Origin: Sediminibacterium sp. TEGAF015
GTDB lineage: Bacteria > Bacteroidota > Bacteroidia > Chitinophagales > Chitinophagaceae
Direction of reading: 5' to 3'
Length of the DNA: 64,000 bases
Assembly (NCBI RefSeq): GCF_025997995.1
Contig: NZ_AP026683.1
Location: 2,542,501-2,606,500, forward strand
Part shown: positions 9,419 to 16,594 of the stretch, one piece after another
Layout: every line of letters starts with the position of its first letter
Position numbering within the stretch: position 1 is the first letter of the stretch
Translations under genes and position numbers: made by a program
The notes under the pieces: generated by a model
Database searches by the model: none
Told to the model about the DNA's origin: nothing
Seen by the model: only the letters and a program-made list of their open reading frames with translations

Positions 9419-11449
9419 TTAGAGATTGTATTCAAAAGCACCTTTTTCAGGTACCGAATAATGGCGCAAATGTAAGCGCTCTGCTTCTTTTTTCCATTTT
9501 TGTATTTTCCACAATGGGGTACTGCTATCGAAAACCAGCAGGGTTGCGGGAAAATATTTTGCTATGGCTTTCATGGGAACAGGTCTACTGCCTGTTATGA
9601 CAATCAGATCTACAATGGGTACAGTGGCCAGATCTGGAAAAGGAAGCTGCGGACCAGCAATCAGAATCACTTTGTTCCTGCTAATTATGAAAGGTTTTTG
9701 TAATGCAACAGAAACAGGACGGATCGATTTTCCCGTTCTGTACAAGGTTCGGCCAGGTTTTACAACCTGATTCACCAGAACAGGATTGAAATTGAAAGCC
9801 GAGTCTCCCAGAAACTGGTGCCCTAATCCCTCCATGATATCAATGGCACTATGTTTAGGCGTATGATATATGATTATTTTTTTTTGATGGCGGTGGTGCA
9901 GGGTGTCAATTGTATGTATGCCAACAATGAACAAAAGCGTTGAGGCTGCAATAAAAAAGAAGACTTTACTTGTATGCAGCAGCCACTGATACAGTGAAAT
10001 AATACAAGCAAAAAGCAAAAGCATTTGCCATCCACTAATTTGTATATACTCAGTGAGCGCAAAAGGAAGTGAAGCTGTTTTTTCAATTAACTGATTCAAT
10101 TGAGATAATAGCCAATCAATACAAGTGCCTAGTGGGGAGGCAATGATTGAAAATGGTGCCAACAATAGCAAACCAATTAACAGGTACAATATGAGTCCTG
10201 AAACAGGAATGGCAATCCAGTTTGCAATCAGAAATAAATTGGGGAAGCTGTGAAAATAATACAGCAATAAAGGCAAAGTAAGGATTTGTGCCCCCAATGT
10301 GATGCTGCACATTTGCCATCCCAGTTGCAACAGTTTATTTTTTAAGAAAATTAGTTTTTCAATTGGTCTTGCAAAAAACAGTATCCCCAGAACAGCCGCA
10401 TAGGAAAGCTGAAACCCAATATCCCAGAGAAAATCCGGACGAAACAGCAAAAGACAAAATGCCGACCCTGCTAAGCTGTTCATCTGATGGTGTGGCCTGT
10501 TCTGCTGTTCTCCCAGCAATAGGAAGCTGAACATGACGGCAGCTCTAAGTACGGAAGCACCTGCGCCAGTTAACAAAGCAAATCCCCATAGGAAAAATAA
10601 AATACATATGGTTCTGATCCAGCTGAATTGTTTCAATCTTCTGATAGGCTTAAAGAGTAATAACAATAGGCTATAAATCATGCCGAGGTGTAATCCGCTG
10701 ATGGCAATGATATGTATCACACCCGTATTGCTGTATGCATTCATCAATGTTTTATCCAGATGCGCCTTATAGCCAATCAGCAATGCTTCTGCAACTCCTC
10801 TTTCTCTGTTGCTTTTAATGTATAGATACAAAGTATGCAATACGTATTGTCTGGCTTTTTGTAATAAAGAACTGGTTATTGAAAATGGGTGCTGACTAGT
10901 GATGCGGTAATCTTTTTTTGTAAGATATACCTGATGAAAAATATGCTGAGCAGCTGCATATTGTTTAAAATCAAATCCCCCCGGATTGGTTACTGATACT
11001 ATGACTGTAGGTTTTTTAAACAACTGAATTTCCATACCCTCATTGAGAGAATCAAGAGGGATATCAACATTAAAATAGATTAGTAGCTTTGTCTTATGCA
11101 TAGCTGCCAGCGCCTGATAGCTATTCGCTTTTTTAATGGGAGTTTCTAACAGAACCACTTTATTGCTGATGGGAGTAGCAGCAGGTATACTTTGCTTGTG
11201 TAGTATAATGCCTGCGCAAATGAACAGCAACTGTACAGACAATCCCGTCATCCATTGTCGCTTAAAAAAATGAAAAAGTCTGCTGCGGCCATTGAAAAGC
11301 CAAAGCAACGAGCTTATTGTAAAAACAGTCACAATCAACCCATTCGGAACAACTACAAATTTGCCCAGCAACAAGCCTGTAATGAGTGCGAGGGTGATGC
11401 GTATCATGGGAAATTGCCACCAGCGTTGCGATGTATAAATTTTCGCCAT
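9419..11449 (-). CDS. comEC: ComEC/Rec2-family DNA-uptake channel protein
   Basis: Polytopic inner-membrane protein that in competent bacteria moves transforming ssDNA into the cytoplasm. N-terminal helices and a DUF4131-like region (about 1-170) precede the Competence domain (about 200-470). The signature VIHIIAISGLHLGMIYSLL sits near residue 250 and GAGASVLRAAVMFSFLLLGE follows. The last 170 residues sit where many ComEC proteins have a metallo-beta-lactamase domain, but the HxHxDH zinc motif is not present. The 676-residue length is usual for this shorter form. It starts at ATG 11449, just after the carB terminator. Confidence 0.9.
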   Translation of the reverse strand: MAKIYTSQRWWQFPMIRITLALITGLLLGKFVVVPNGLIVTVFTISSLLWLFNGRSRLFHFFKRQWMTGLSVQLLFICAGIILHKQSIPAATPISNKVVLLETPIKKANSYQALAAMHKTKLLIYFNVDIPLDSLNEGMEIQLFKKPTVIVSVTNPGGFDFKQYAAAQHIFHQVYLTKKDYRITSQHPFSITSSLLQKARQYVLHTLYLYIKSNRERGVAEALLIGYKAHLDKTLMNAYSNTGVIHIIAISGLHLGMIYSLLLLLFKPIRRLKQFSWIRTICILFFLWGFALLTGAGASVLRAAVMFSFLLLGEQQNRPHHQMNSLAGSAFCLLLFRPDFLWDIGFQLSYAAVLGILFFARPIEKLIFLKNKLLQLGWQMCSITLGAQILTLPLLLYYFHSFPNLFLIANWIAIPVSGLILYLLIGLLLLAPFSIIASPLGTCIDWLLSQLNQLIEKTASLPFALTEYIQISGWQMLLLFACIISLYQWLLHTSKVFFFIAASTLLFIVGIHTIDTLHHRHQKKIIIYHTPKHSAIDIMEGLGHQFLGDSAFNFNPVLVNQVVKPGRTLYRTGKSIRPVSVALQKPFIISRNKVILIAGPQLPFPDLATVPIVDLIVITGSRPVPMKAIAKYFPATLLVFDSSTPLWKIQKWKKEAERLHLRHYSVPEKGAFEYNL

Positions 11450-11467
11450 GGAATAAACCTAAACAAA

Positions 11468-11494
11468 AAGGCCACAGTATTTTACTGCGGCCTT
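11468..11494 (-). terminator. Intrinsic terminator after the carB half-gene
   Basis: The 12-base arms pair across a 3-base loop with one G-U pair on the minus strand, followed on that strand by TTTTTG. It lies 20 bases beyond the carB stop and 19 bases before the comEC start, so it separates the two transcripts. Confidence 0.8.
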
Positions 11495-11513
11495 CAAAAA
11501 GCGTATTAATACC

Positions 11514-12707
11514 TTATCTGCTCAGGTTCATACTACGTTCTTTGTAGAGTGTTCTGAAATAAGGATCTCTAAGATCTTTGATAAAACGGATCGCTTCTCC
11601 GGTGCTCTTCATTTCCGGTCCTAATTCTTTATTTACGCCAGGGAATTTTTCGAAACTGAATACAGGTTCCTTGATGGCGTATCCTTCCAGTTTTTTCTCC
11701 ATAGTAAACGCTGATAATTTAGCAGCACCCAGCATTACCTTGGTAGCAATATTCAAGTATGGAATCTGATAAGCTTTCGCAATAAATGGTGTTGTTCTGG
11801 AAGCACGTGGGTTGGCTTCAATCACGTACACTTTACCGTCTTTAATAGCGAACTGAATATTGATTAATCCGCGGATGTTTAAAGCACGCGCAATTTTTTC
11901 TGCATAGAATTCCATGGTTTCAATTACCAGTGGAGTAAGGTTGAATGCAGGCAAAACTGCATTGCTGTCTCCACTGTGAATACCTGCAGGTTCAATATGT
12001 TCCATCACACCCATGATATGAAATTCCTCGCCATCAAAAATGGCATCTACTTCCGCTTCCTGACATCTGTCAAGGAAATGGTCAATCAGGATTTTATTAC
12101 CAGGAATATGTTTCAATAAACTGATGACTGCTTTTTCTACTTCTTCATCGTTGATTACAATTCGCATTCTCTGCCCACCAATAACATAGCTGGGTCTTAC
12201 CAATACAGGATACCCTACTTTATTAGCTACTTCAATTGCTTCGTCTGCATTGTAGGCAGTGCCATATTCGGGATAAGGAATATTGAGCTCTTTTAATAGA
12301 TCACTGAAACGACCTCTGTCTTCGGCTATGTCCATATTCTCGAAAGATGTACCCACAATTGGAACTCCTTTTTCGTGCAAACGCTTCGCCAGTTTCAATG
12401 CAGTCTGTCCGCCGAGCTGAACAATAATTCCATCTGGTTTTTCCAGTTCAATGATTTCCCAGAGATGTTCCCAGAATACTGGCTCGAAGTACAATTTGTC
12501 TGCCATGTCGAAATCTGTGGAAACTGTTTCAGGATTACAGTTCACCATGATGGCTTCGTATCCGCATTCCTTAATGGCGAGTAGACCGTGTACACAACAG
12601 TAATCAAATTCAATTCCCTGTCCAATGCGGTTGGGGCCGCTGCCCAGAACAATGATTTTTTTCTTTTTGGAAGGGATCGATTCGTTGGAGTTCAGAGTAG
12701 GGTTCAT
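11514..12707 (-). CDS. carB: Carbamoyl-phosphate synthase large chain, C-terminal synthetase half only
   Basis: Matches the second (carbamate-phosphorylating) half of CarB. A pre-ATP-grasp segment (IIVLGSGPNRIGQGIEFDY, near residue 20) is followed by an ATP-grasp fold with NCNPETVSTDFD, RPSYVIGGQRM and EANPRASRT. It ends at STGEAIRFIKDLRDPYF plus a short tail, without the allosteric MGS domain. The N-terminal glutamine-side half is missing: upstream is an unrelated CHRD lipoprotein. The open frame extends to a TTG at 12746, but the ATG at 12707 follows a TAnnTTTG element and removes a non-homologous leader. At 397 residues it is a complete half, not a decayed fragment. The partner half must be encoded elsewhere. 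Confidence 0.88.
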   Translation of the reverse strand: MNPTLNSNESIPSKKKKIIVLGSGPNRIGQGIEFDYCCVHGLLAIKECGYEAIMVNCNPETVSTDFDMADKLYFEPVFWEHLWEIIELEKPDGIIVQLGGQTALKLAKRLHEKGVPIVGTSFENMDIAEDRGRFSDLLKELNIPYPEYGTAYNADEAIEVANKVGYPVLVRPSYVIGGQRMRIVINDEEVEKAVISLLKHIPGNKILIDHFLDRCQEAEVDAIFDGEEFHIMGVMEHIEPAGIHSGDSNAVLPAFNLTPLVIETMEFYAEKIARALNIRGLINIQFAIKDGKVYVIEANPRASRTTPFIAKAYQIPYLNIATKVMLGAAKLSAFTMEKKLEGYAIKEPVFSFEKFPGVNKELGPEMKSTGEAIRFIKDLRDPYFRTLYKERSMNLSR

Positions 12708-12724
12708 TTTTTCTAAGAATTCTG

Positions 12725-12732
12725 CAAAATTA
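12725..12732 (-). promoter_or_regulatory. Candidate -7 element for the carB half-gene
   Basis: On the minus strand TAATTTTG matches TAnnTTTG perfectly, 17 bases before the ATG at 12707. It lies inside the longer TTG-started reading frame, so if used it excludes the TTG start and shows that the half-gene has its own promoter. Confidence 0.45.
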
Positions 12733-12766
12733 AGGTCTCTGAACAATTTTGGCGGTTTTTTTTTCC

Positions 12767-13585
12767 TTATCTGATTTGACCTCTGATTACGCCGGATGGT
12801 CTCATGGTAGAGTGCACATTTACATAAAGCGCGTCATTTTTGATTGAATTCAAAATGGCCATACTGGGAGAAAAGATTTTTGTGATTCCAAAATCTGCAG
12901 CCGATTCACAAATGCCAATTAATACACCACCGTTGGCACCTGCAGCCCCTGTATGAATATGTGCGGCACTCAAGGCATCGCTTGCTTCCAGATTGCTTAC
13001 GGTTACTTTACTGTATAATTTATTGTCTGCGGTAATTCTGATAAGTGCCATTCCTGTTGCGGTAGTTGTAACCGAAGGAACTTCATTCATGCCAGACAAT
13101 GGAACACTTGCTGCAAAGCTTACTTCATTAAAGACCTGACCTCTTACAATTCCGGAAGGCTGTTGCGTAGAGTGAATATTTACATATAAATCTGCTGTTC
13201 CTGCTTTTAAACTATCAATGAATGAAGTTCTTACTCCCTTCACACTTGCTTTAACCATACTGCCTGTAAAAACGGGCATAAAATCTAATACCACCGGTCC
13301 ATTGGTTACCGGATCTCCGGCATGAATATGCGCCAGGGTTAAATTATCTCCCGATGCTAATCCGGTTACAGAAGCATCCATCGTAATGGAATTGTCGTTG
13401 TATACTTTAATAGTAGCCATTCCTCTTTCTGTTCTTCCGGTTGGTTGTGGGTTTTGATTGGCTGCAGCCAATGATACCATGATTTCTTTTACAACCTGTG
13501 CTTCAGGAGCAGAATCTGATTTTTTACAAGAAGCAAAAATGGCCGTTGCTGCAAAAATGGTTGCGAATAGTTTGTACTTTCTCAT
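12767..13585 (-). CDS. CHRD-domain lipoprotein with two CHRD repeats
   Basis: Secreted lipoprotein: the signal peptide ends in a lipobox at Cys20 (IFASCKK). Two CHRD domains follow (about 35-150 and 155-272). Each has the GxATIKV/GMALIRI strand, an AHIHAGD/AHIHTGA motif and a closing VNIHSTQQPSGIVRGQV/VNVHSTMRPSGVIRGQI block. CHRD domains are named after chordin, and their bacterial role is unknown. The protein is probably surface or periplasmic. The gene ends 59 bases before the carB ATG on the same strand. Confidence 0.88.
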   Translation of the reverse strand: MRKYKLFATIFAATAIFASCKKSDSAPEAQVVKEIMVSLAAANQNPQPTGRTERGMATIKVYNDNSITMDASVTGLASGDNLTLAHIHAGDPVTNGPVVLDFMPVFTGSMVKASVKGVRTSFIDSLKAGTADLYVNIHSTQQPSGIVRGQVFNEVSFAASVPLSGMNEVPSVTTTATGMALIRITADNKLYSKVTVSNLEASDALSAAHIHTGAAGANGGVLIGICESAADFGITKIFSPSMAILNSIKNDALYVNVHSTMRPSGVIRGQIR

Positions 13586-13658
13586 AGTTTTTATTTTTAC
13601 TTACGAGAAACCAGTCAGTTTGGATTTCTTTATTCAAAAAAATCTGTATTGTTTAAAG

Positions 13659-13666
13659 TAAATTTG
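13659..13666 (+). promoter_or_regulatory. Candidate -7 element for the DUF4136 lipoprotein gene
   Basis: TAAATTTG is a perfect TAnnTTTG match 34 bases before the ATG. No convincing -33 element is seen. Confidence 0.35.
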
Positions 13667-13700
13667 ATACAACACGTTAACCTTTTACAAAATCATTGGT

Positions 13701-14243
13701 ATGAAATATCTGTTTATTGTTCTATTAGGTTCATTGTTTGTTTCCTGTTCAGGTCCCCGTGTTTTAGACCTGGCTACTGCACCTGATGCCAATTTTGGTA
13801 ACTACAAAACCTTTGCTTTTTTCGAAGTCACTGCTTTTGGAGACACTATTACAGAGCAGTTTAATGAGCGCATTGCCTATCTTAAAAAAGGAATTGCAGC
13901 GCAGATGGAGCAGCGCCGCTTTACGCAAGTACCAAAAAATCCAGATCTGTTTATCAATATTGGGGTGGCTATAAAGTTAGAAGTGCAAACCCGCGAAACC
14001 AGCTGGCCACAAGATGGTATGATGCGCTACATGGGACAGCGCAATTATAAATGGAAGTCGGAAGAAGTGGAAGTGGGTAGGTATAGAAGAGGGGCAATTA
14101 GTTTGCATGTAGTAGATGCTGCCAAGAATCATATGCTTTGGACAGCCACCCTTCGGGGATCTTTACCGGACGACAGCACCAAGCTCAAAACCTTTGCTGA
14201 CAAGGGCATACAGGCTTTGTTCAGTAAGTTCCCTGTGCAGTAG
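13701..14243 (+). CDS. DUF4136 lipoprotein
   Basis: A 180-residue lipoprotein. The lipobox cysteine is Cys16 (LFVSC). The mature domain has the DUF4136 pattern: an early NYKTFAF strand, a central region ending in DLFINIGV, and a late GAISLHVVDAAKNHMLWTATLRG block. The function of DUF4136 is unknown, but members are usually periplasmic-facing lipoproteins. It has its own -7 element and ends in a bidirectional terminator shared with umuC. Confidence 0.85.
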   Translation: MKYLFIVLLGSLFVSCSGPRVLDLATAPDANFGNYKTFAFFEVTAFGDTITEQFNERIAYLKKGIAAQMEQRRFTQVPKNPDLFINIGVAIKLEVQTRETSWPQDGMMRYMGQRNYKWKSEEVEVGRYRRGAISLHVVDAAKNHMLWTATLRGSLPDDSTKLKTFADKGIQALFSKFPVQ

Positions 14244-14259
14244 TGCGCATATAATTTTA

Positions 14260-14290
14260 AAAATAGTTCATTTACCTAATGAACTATTTT
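14260..14290. terminator. Bidirectional terminator between the DUF4136 gene and umuC
   Basis: A perfect 13-base stem (AAAATAGTTCATT and its complement) encloses a 5-base loop, with A and T runs on the two sides. The last sense codons and the stop codon of umuC (minus strand) form part of the stem. Confidence 0.75.
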
Positions 14291-15556
14291 CAGCTCCTCC
14301 CAACGCGAAGTATAGCGAGGGCTACGCAGTTCTTGCCGCATTTTCCAATTTCGTTTGGTTCCTGCTGCTGCAAACTGAATAATATCGTTGCGCATGGCAA
14401 AATTGATATTGTCAATGGCACTCATGAGTTTTCTATTTTGCTGCGGCACGGCATCGGTAAATAAATTTCCCTGCACCGATTCATCGGGCACAAGACCACT
14501 TAAAATAACGCCGGCTTTTTTATACACAGCACCTTCCTGAAACAGTTGATCTACCAATGCTACGGCGGGCTTGATGAGTATATGTGTGGCGGAACTAGCA
14601 TAAGGCAAATGCACATAAGCGCCTACACTATTCCCATGCCTGAATCTGCCTTCTGTTTTTTCTTGTTTCGGAATCACAAAAACATAAATTACCGAAGCGG
14701 CACTTTGTTGTCTTCTCAGTTTTTCCGTAGCTCTGGTAATATAGGTTGCTACCGCTTCTTTAATCTGTTCTTTACTGGTTACATTTTTGCCAAACATCCG
14801 GGTTGTAGCAATCATTTTTTTGGTGAGCAAGGGGTCTTTCATTTCAATACTTTGTACACCATTCAACTCTCTTAAGAGTCGCTGTCCTACAACCCCACCT
14901 AGGTTTTTTTGTACCCATGTTTCAGGCATACTTCGCAAATCAAAAGCCGTGTTGATATTGTATTTACGCAGCTTTTCCGCATACTGGCGGCCTACGCCCC
15001 AGATATCTTCTACCGCTGTTTGTTGTAATGCGGTTGCTACTTTTTCCGGCGTGTTCAGCACCATGATGCAATTGGTGGCCTGCTTATTTTTTTTCGCCAG
15101 CCGATTGGCTACCTTACTCAATACTTTGGTAGCAGCAACGCCAATAGATACTTTAATGCCAGTCCATTGTTCTACTGTATTTTTCAGGTGGAGCGAAAAC
15201 GCCTCTAACTGATCGGGCTCAATATGACTGAGGGTTACAAAGCATTCGTCTACAGAGTACACTTCTACTGCACCAGCGGGAAGGCATTGACGCAGGGTTT
15301 CCATCACGCGCCAGCTCAAATCCCCATATAAATTATAGTTGGAAGAAAAAGTATGAACGCCCTTTTGTTGAATCAATTCCTTCGCCTGAAAATAAGGGAT
15401 ACCCATAGCAATCCCGGCCTGCTTGGCTTCATCGCTGCGCGACACAATGCATCCGTCGTTATTGCTCAGCACCACCACGGGTGCATTGTGCAGGGCAGGT
15501 AAAAAAAGTCTTTCGCAGGAACAATAAAAACTATTGCAATCAATTATTCCAATCAT
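14276..15556 (-). CDS. umuC: Y-family DNA polymerase, UmuC-like (Pol V catalytic subunit)
   Basis: Error-prone translesion polymerase. The palm motifs are intact: IDCNSFYCSCE with Asp6, and YSVDECFV with Asp103-Glu104. The thumb helix-hairpin-helix region (VEDIWGVGRQYAEKL) is followed by the little-finger domain, and the C-terminus is the UmuC-specific DUF4113-like region. The 426-residue length is normal. It lies 18 bases downstream of umuD and is evidently in one operon with it. The operon is expected to respond to DNA damage. The upstream palindrome is the best operator candidate. Codons at the very 3' end also form the terminator stem. Confidence 0.93.
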   Translation of the reverse strand: MIGIIDCNSFYCSCERLFLPALHNAPVVVLSNNDGCIVSRSDEAKQAGIAMGIPYFQAKELIQQKGVHTFSSNYNLYGDLSWRVMETLRQCLPAGAVEVYSVDECFVTLSHIEPDQLEAFSLHLKNTVEQWTGIKVSIGVAATKVLSKVANRLAKKNKQATNCIMVLNTPEKVATALQQTAVEDIWGVGRQYAEKLRKYNINTAFDLRSMPETWVQKNLGGVVGQRLLRELNGVQSIEMKDPLLTKKMIATTRMFGKNVTSKEQIKEAVATYITRATEKLRRQQSAASVIYVFVIPKQEKTEGRFRHGNSVGAYVHLPYASSATHILIKPAVALVDQLFQEGAVYKKAGVILSGLVPDESVQGNLFTDAVPQQNRKLMSAIDNINFAMRNDIIQFAAAGTKRNWKMRQELRSPRYTSRWEELKIVH

Positions 15557-15574
15557 ACTAATCTGTCCGGATGA

Positions 15575-16012
15575 TTATACCGCGTGAATAGAATACGTTA
15601 CGACTCCCCATACCTGGGCCCGTTCATCGAAGCCGCCGGTTAAGGGAATGTCTGCGAATTTTTTGTTCTCTGCTACCAGGGTTAGCTGGTTAAAATTTTT
15701 TTGCAACCGGCGCACCAGCAACTCTCCGTCTAAAATGGCAATGATGATTTTACCGCTCACCGGTTTAATACTGCGGTCTACAATTAAAGTGTCCCCGCTG
15801 AAAATGCCGGCACCCGTCATGGCATCACTGTTCATCCGAAAGAAAAAAGTAGCTGGCTTGTTGTGCACCAGTTGCTCGTTCAGGTCTATGCCGCGTTCCA
15901 TATAATCGTCGGCAGCAGCCCCGAATCCGGTGGCATTGGCAGTAGGTACCTCCCACTGCGAATACCGCTTAGAGCCCTTGTAGGCGGCTCCGTACCCGAT
16001 TTCCCCGTCCAT
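15575..16012 (-). CDS. umuD: UmuD-like S24 peptidase homologue with substituted catalytic dyad
   Basis: Partner of UmuC. The 145-residue protein aligns with E. coli UmuD with a constant offset of +4. The cleavage site Cys24-Gly25 corresponds to Thr28-Gly29, followed by AAADDYMERGIDLN (UmuD: PAADYVEQRIDLN). The catalytic Ser60 of SGDSM corresponds to Ala64 in NSDAM, and the catalytic Lys97 to Arg101 in LLVRRL. I checked both codons (GCC and CGC). The fold motifs GIFSGDTLIVDRS and WGVVTYSIH are kept. Self-cleavage by the usual Ser-Lys mechanism therefore looks impossible. The ATG at 16012 lies 16 bases from the palindromic operator candidate. Confidence 0.88.
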   Translation of the reverse strand: MDGEIGYGAAYKGSKRYSQWEVPTANATGFGAAADDYMERGIDLNEQLVHNKPATFFFRMNSDAMTGAGIFSGDTLIVDRSIKPVSGKIIIAILDGELLVRRLQKNFNQLTLVAENKKFADIPLTGGFDERAQVWGVVTYSIHAV

Positions 16013-16028
16013 AAAATGATTTTTTACT

Positions 16029-16045
16029 TACTAAATAATTTAGTA
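16029..16045. promoter_or_regulatory. Palindromic operator candidate between umuDC and the divergent gene
   Basis: TACTAAATAATTTAGTA has perfect 8-base arms around one central base. A second, degenerate copy starting TACTAAAA begins 23 bases later (16052-16068). Its position between two divergent starts, next to umuD, fits a LexA-like or other dimeric repressor site. The identity of the repressor is not shown. Confidence 0.55.
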
Positions 16046-16083
16046 AATTTATACTAAAATAATTATCAATCTAAATTTTGTTT

Positions 16084-16539
16084 ATGCAGGAAGGATATGT
16101 TTTACCCAGAGATCAACAGCCACTGATGGCCAGTGAAAGGGAGCAATATTTGCTAATGGCCTATCCTTTTGAAATAGCTGTTTTTGAAGCAACGGAGCAA
16201 ATGGAAGAAACCATTATTCGCTGGATGCGCCGAATCATTAGCAATAAATCTGTCTTTACGGTGCGGGTGCATCAGCAGATACAGGAAGATACCGGTCAGC
16301 TCCAGTTGTGCCTGGCCGATGAAGGTGCTTTTGCACAACTGGCGAATGAACTGAAAGTAGTGAGTCAGTTCATCAGCAGTTATCAGTGCAGGGAAATGTA
16401 TTTTAATCTCCGGCCAGCTATTCAGCATCAATTGCTCTGCCATTCGCCCGGTTATACCATTACCGAACTGGTGTTGATGCGCAAACCATTCGGGCAGGAA
16501 CAATACAAACAAGTAAACGTATTTGCTTTAAAACCCTGA
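16084..16539 (+). CDS. Small protein resembling a degenerate 2H phosphoesterase (2'-5' RNA ligase-like)
   Basis: A 151-residue protein of uncertain family. Its overall pattern, with a start like YLLMAYPFEIAVFEATEQM and an ending ELVLMRKPFGQEQYKQVNVF, recalls Bacteroidota 2'-5' RNA ligase family proteins, which usually end in a similar LKRPxG.xxY segment. The two catalytic HxT/S motifs of that superfamily are not visible, so it may be a non-catalytic relative. The ATG at 16084 is preferred over the TTG at 16078. It is transcribed divergently from umuDC across the palindrome, which suggests shared DNA-damage regulation. The resemblance is from memory and is weak. Confidence 0.5.
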   Translation: MQEGYVLPRDQQPLMASEREQYLLMAYPFEIAVFEATEQMEETIIRWMRRIISNKSVFTVRVHQQIQEDTGQLQLCLADEGAFAQLANELKVVSQFISSYQCREMYFNLRPAIQHQLLCHSPGYTITELVLMRKPFGQEQYKQVNVFALKP

Positions 16540-16594
16540 CGGATGCCCTTGCTTTGGATTCTTAGCTTTATTTTCGTTGAAACGAAGACCATTC

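Noticed and set aside
12708-12746. TTG-started extension of the carB half-gene
   Set aside because: The extra 13 residues are unlike CarB, and a TAnnTTTG element lies within them, favouring ATG 12707.
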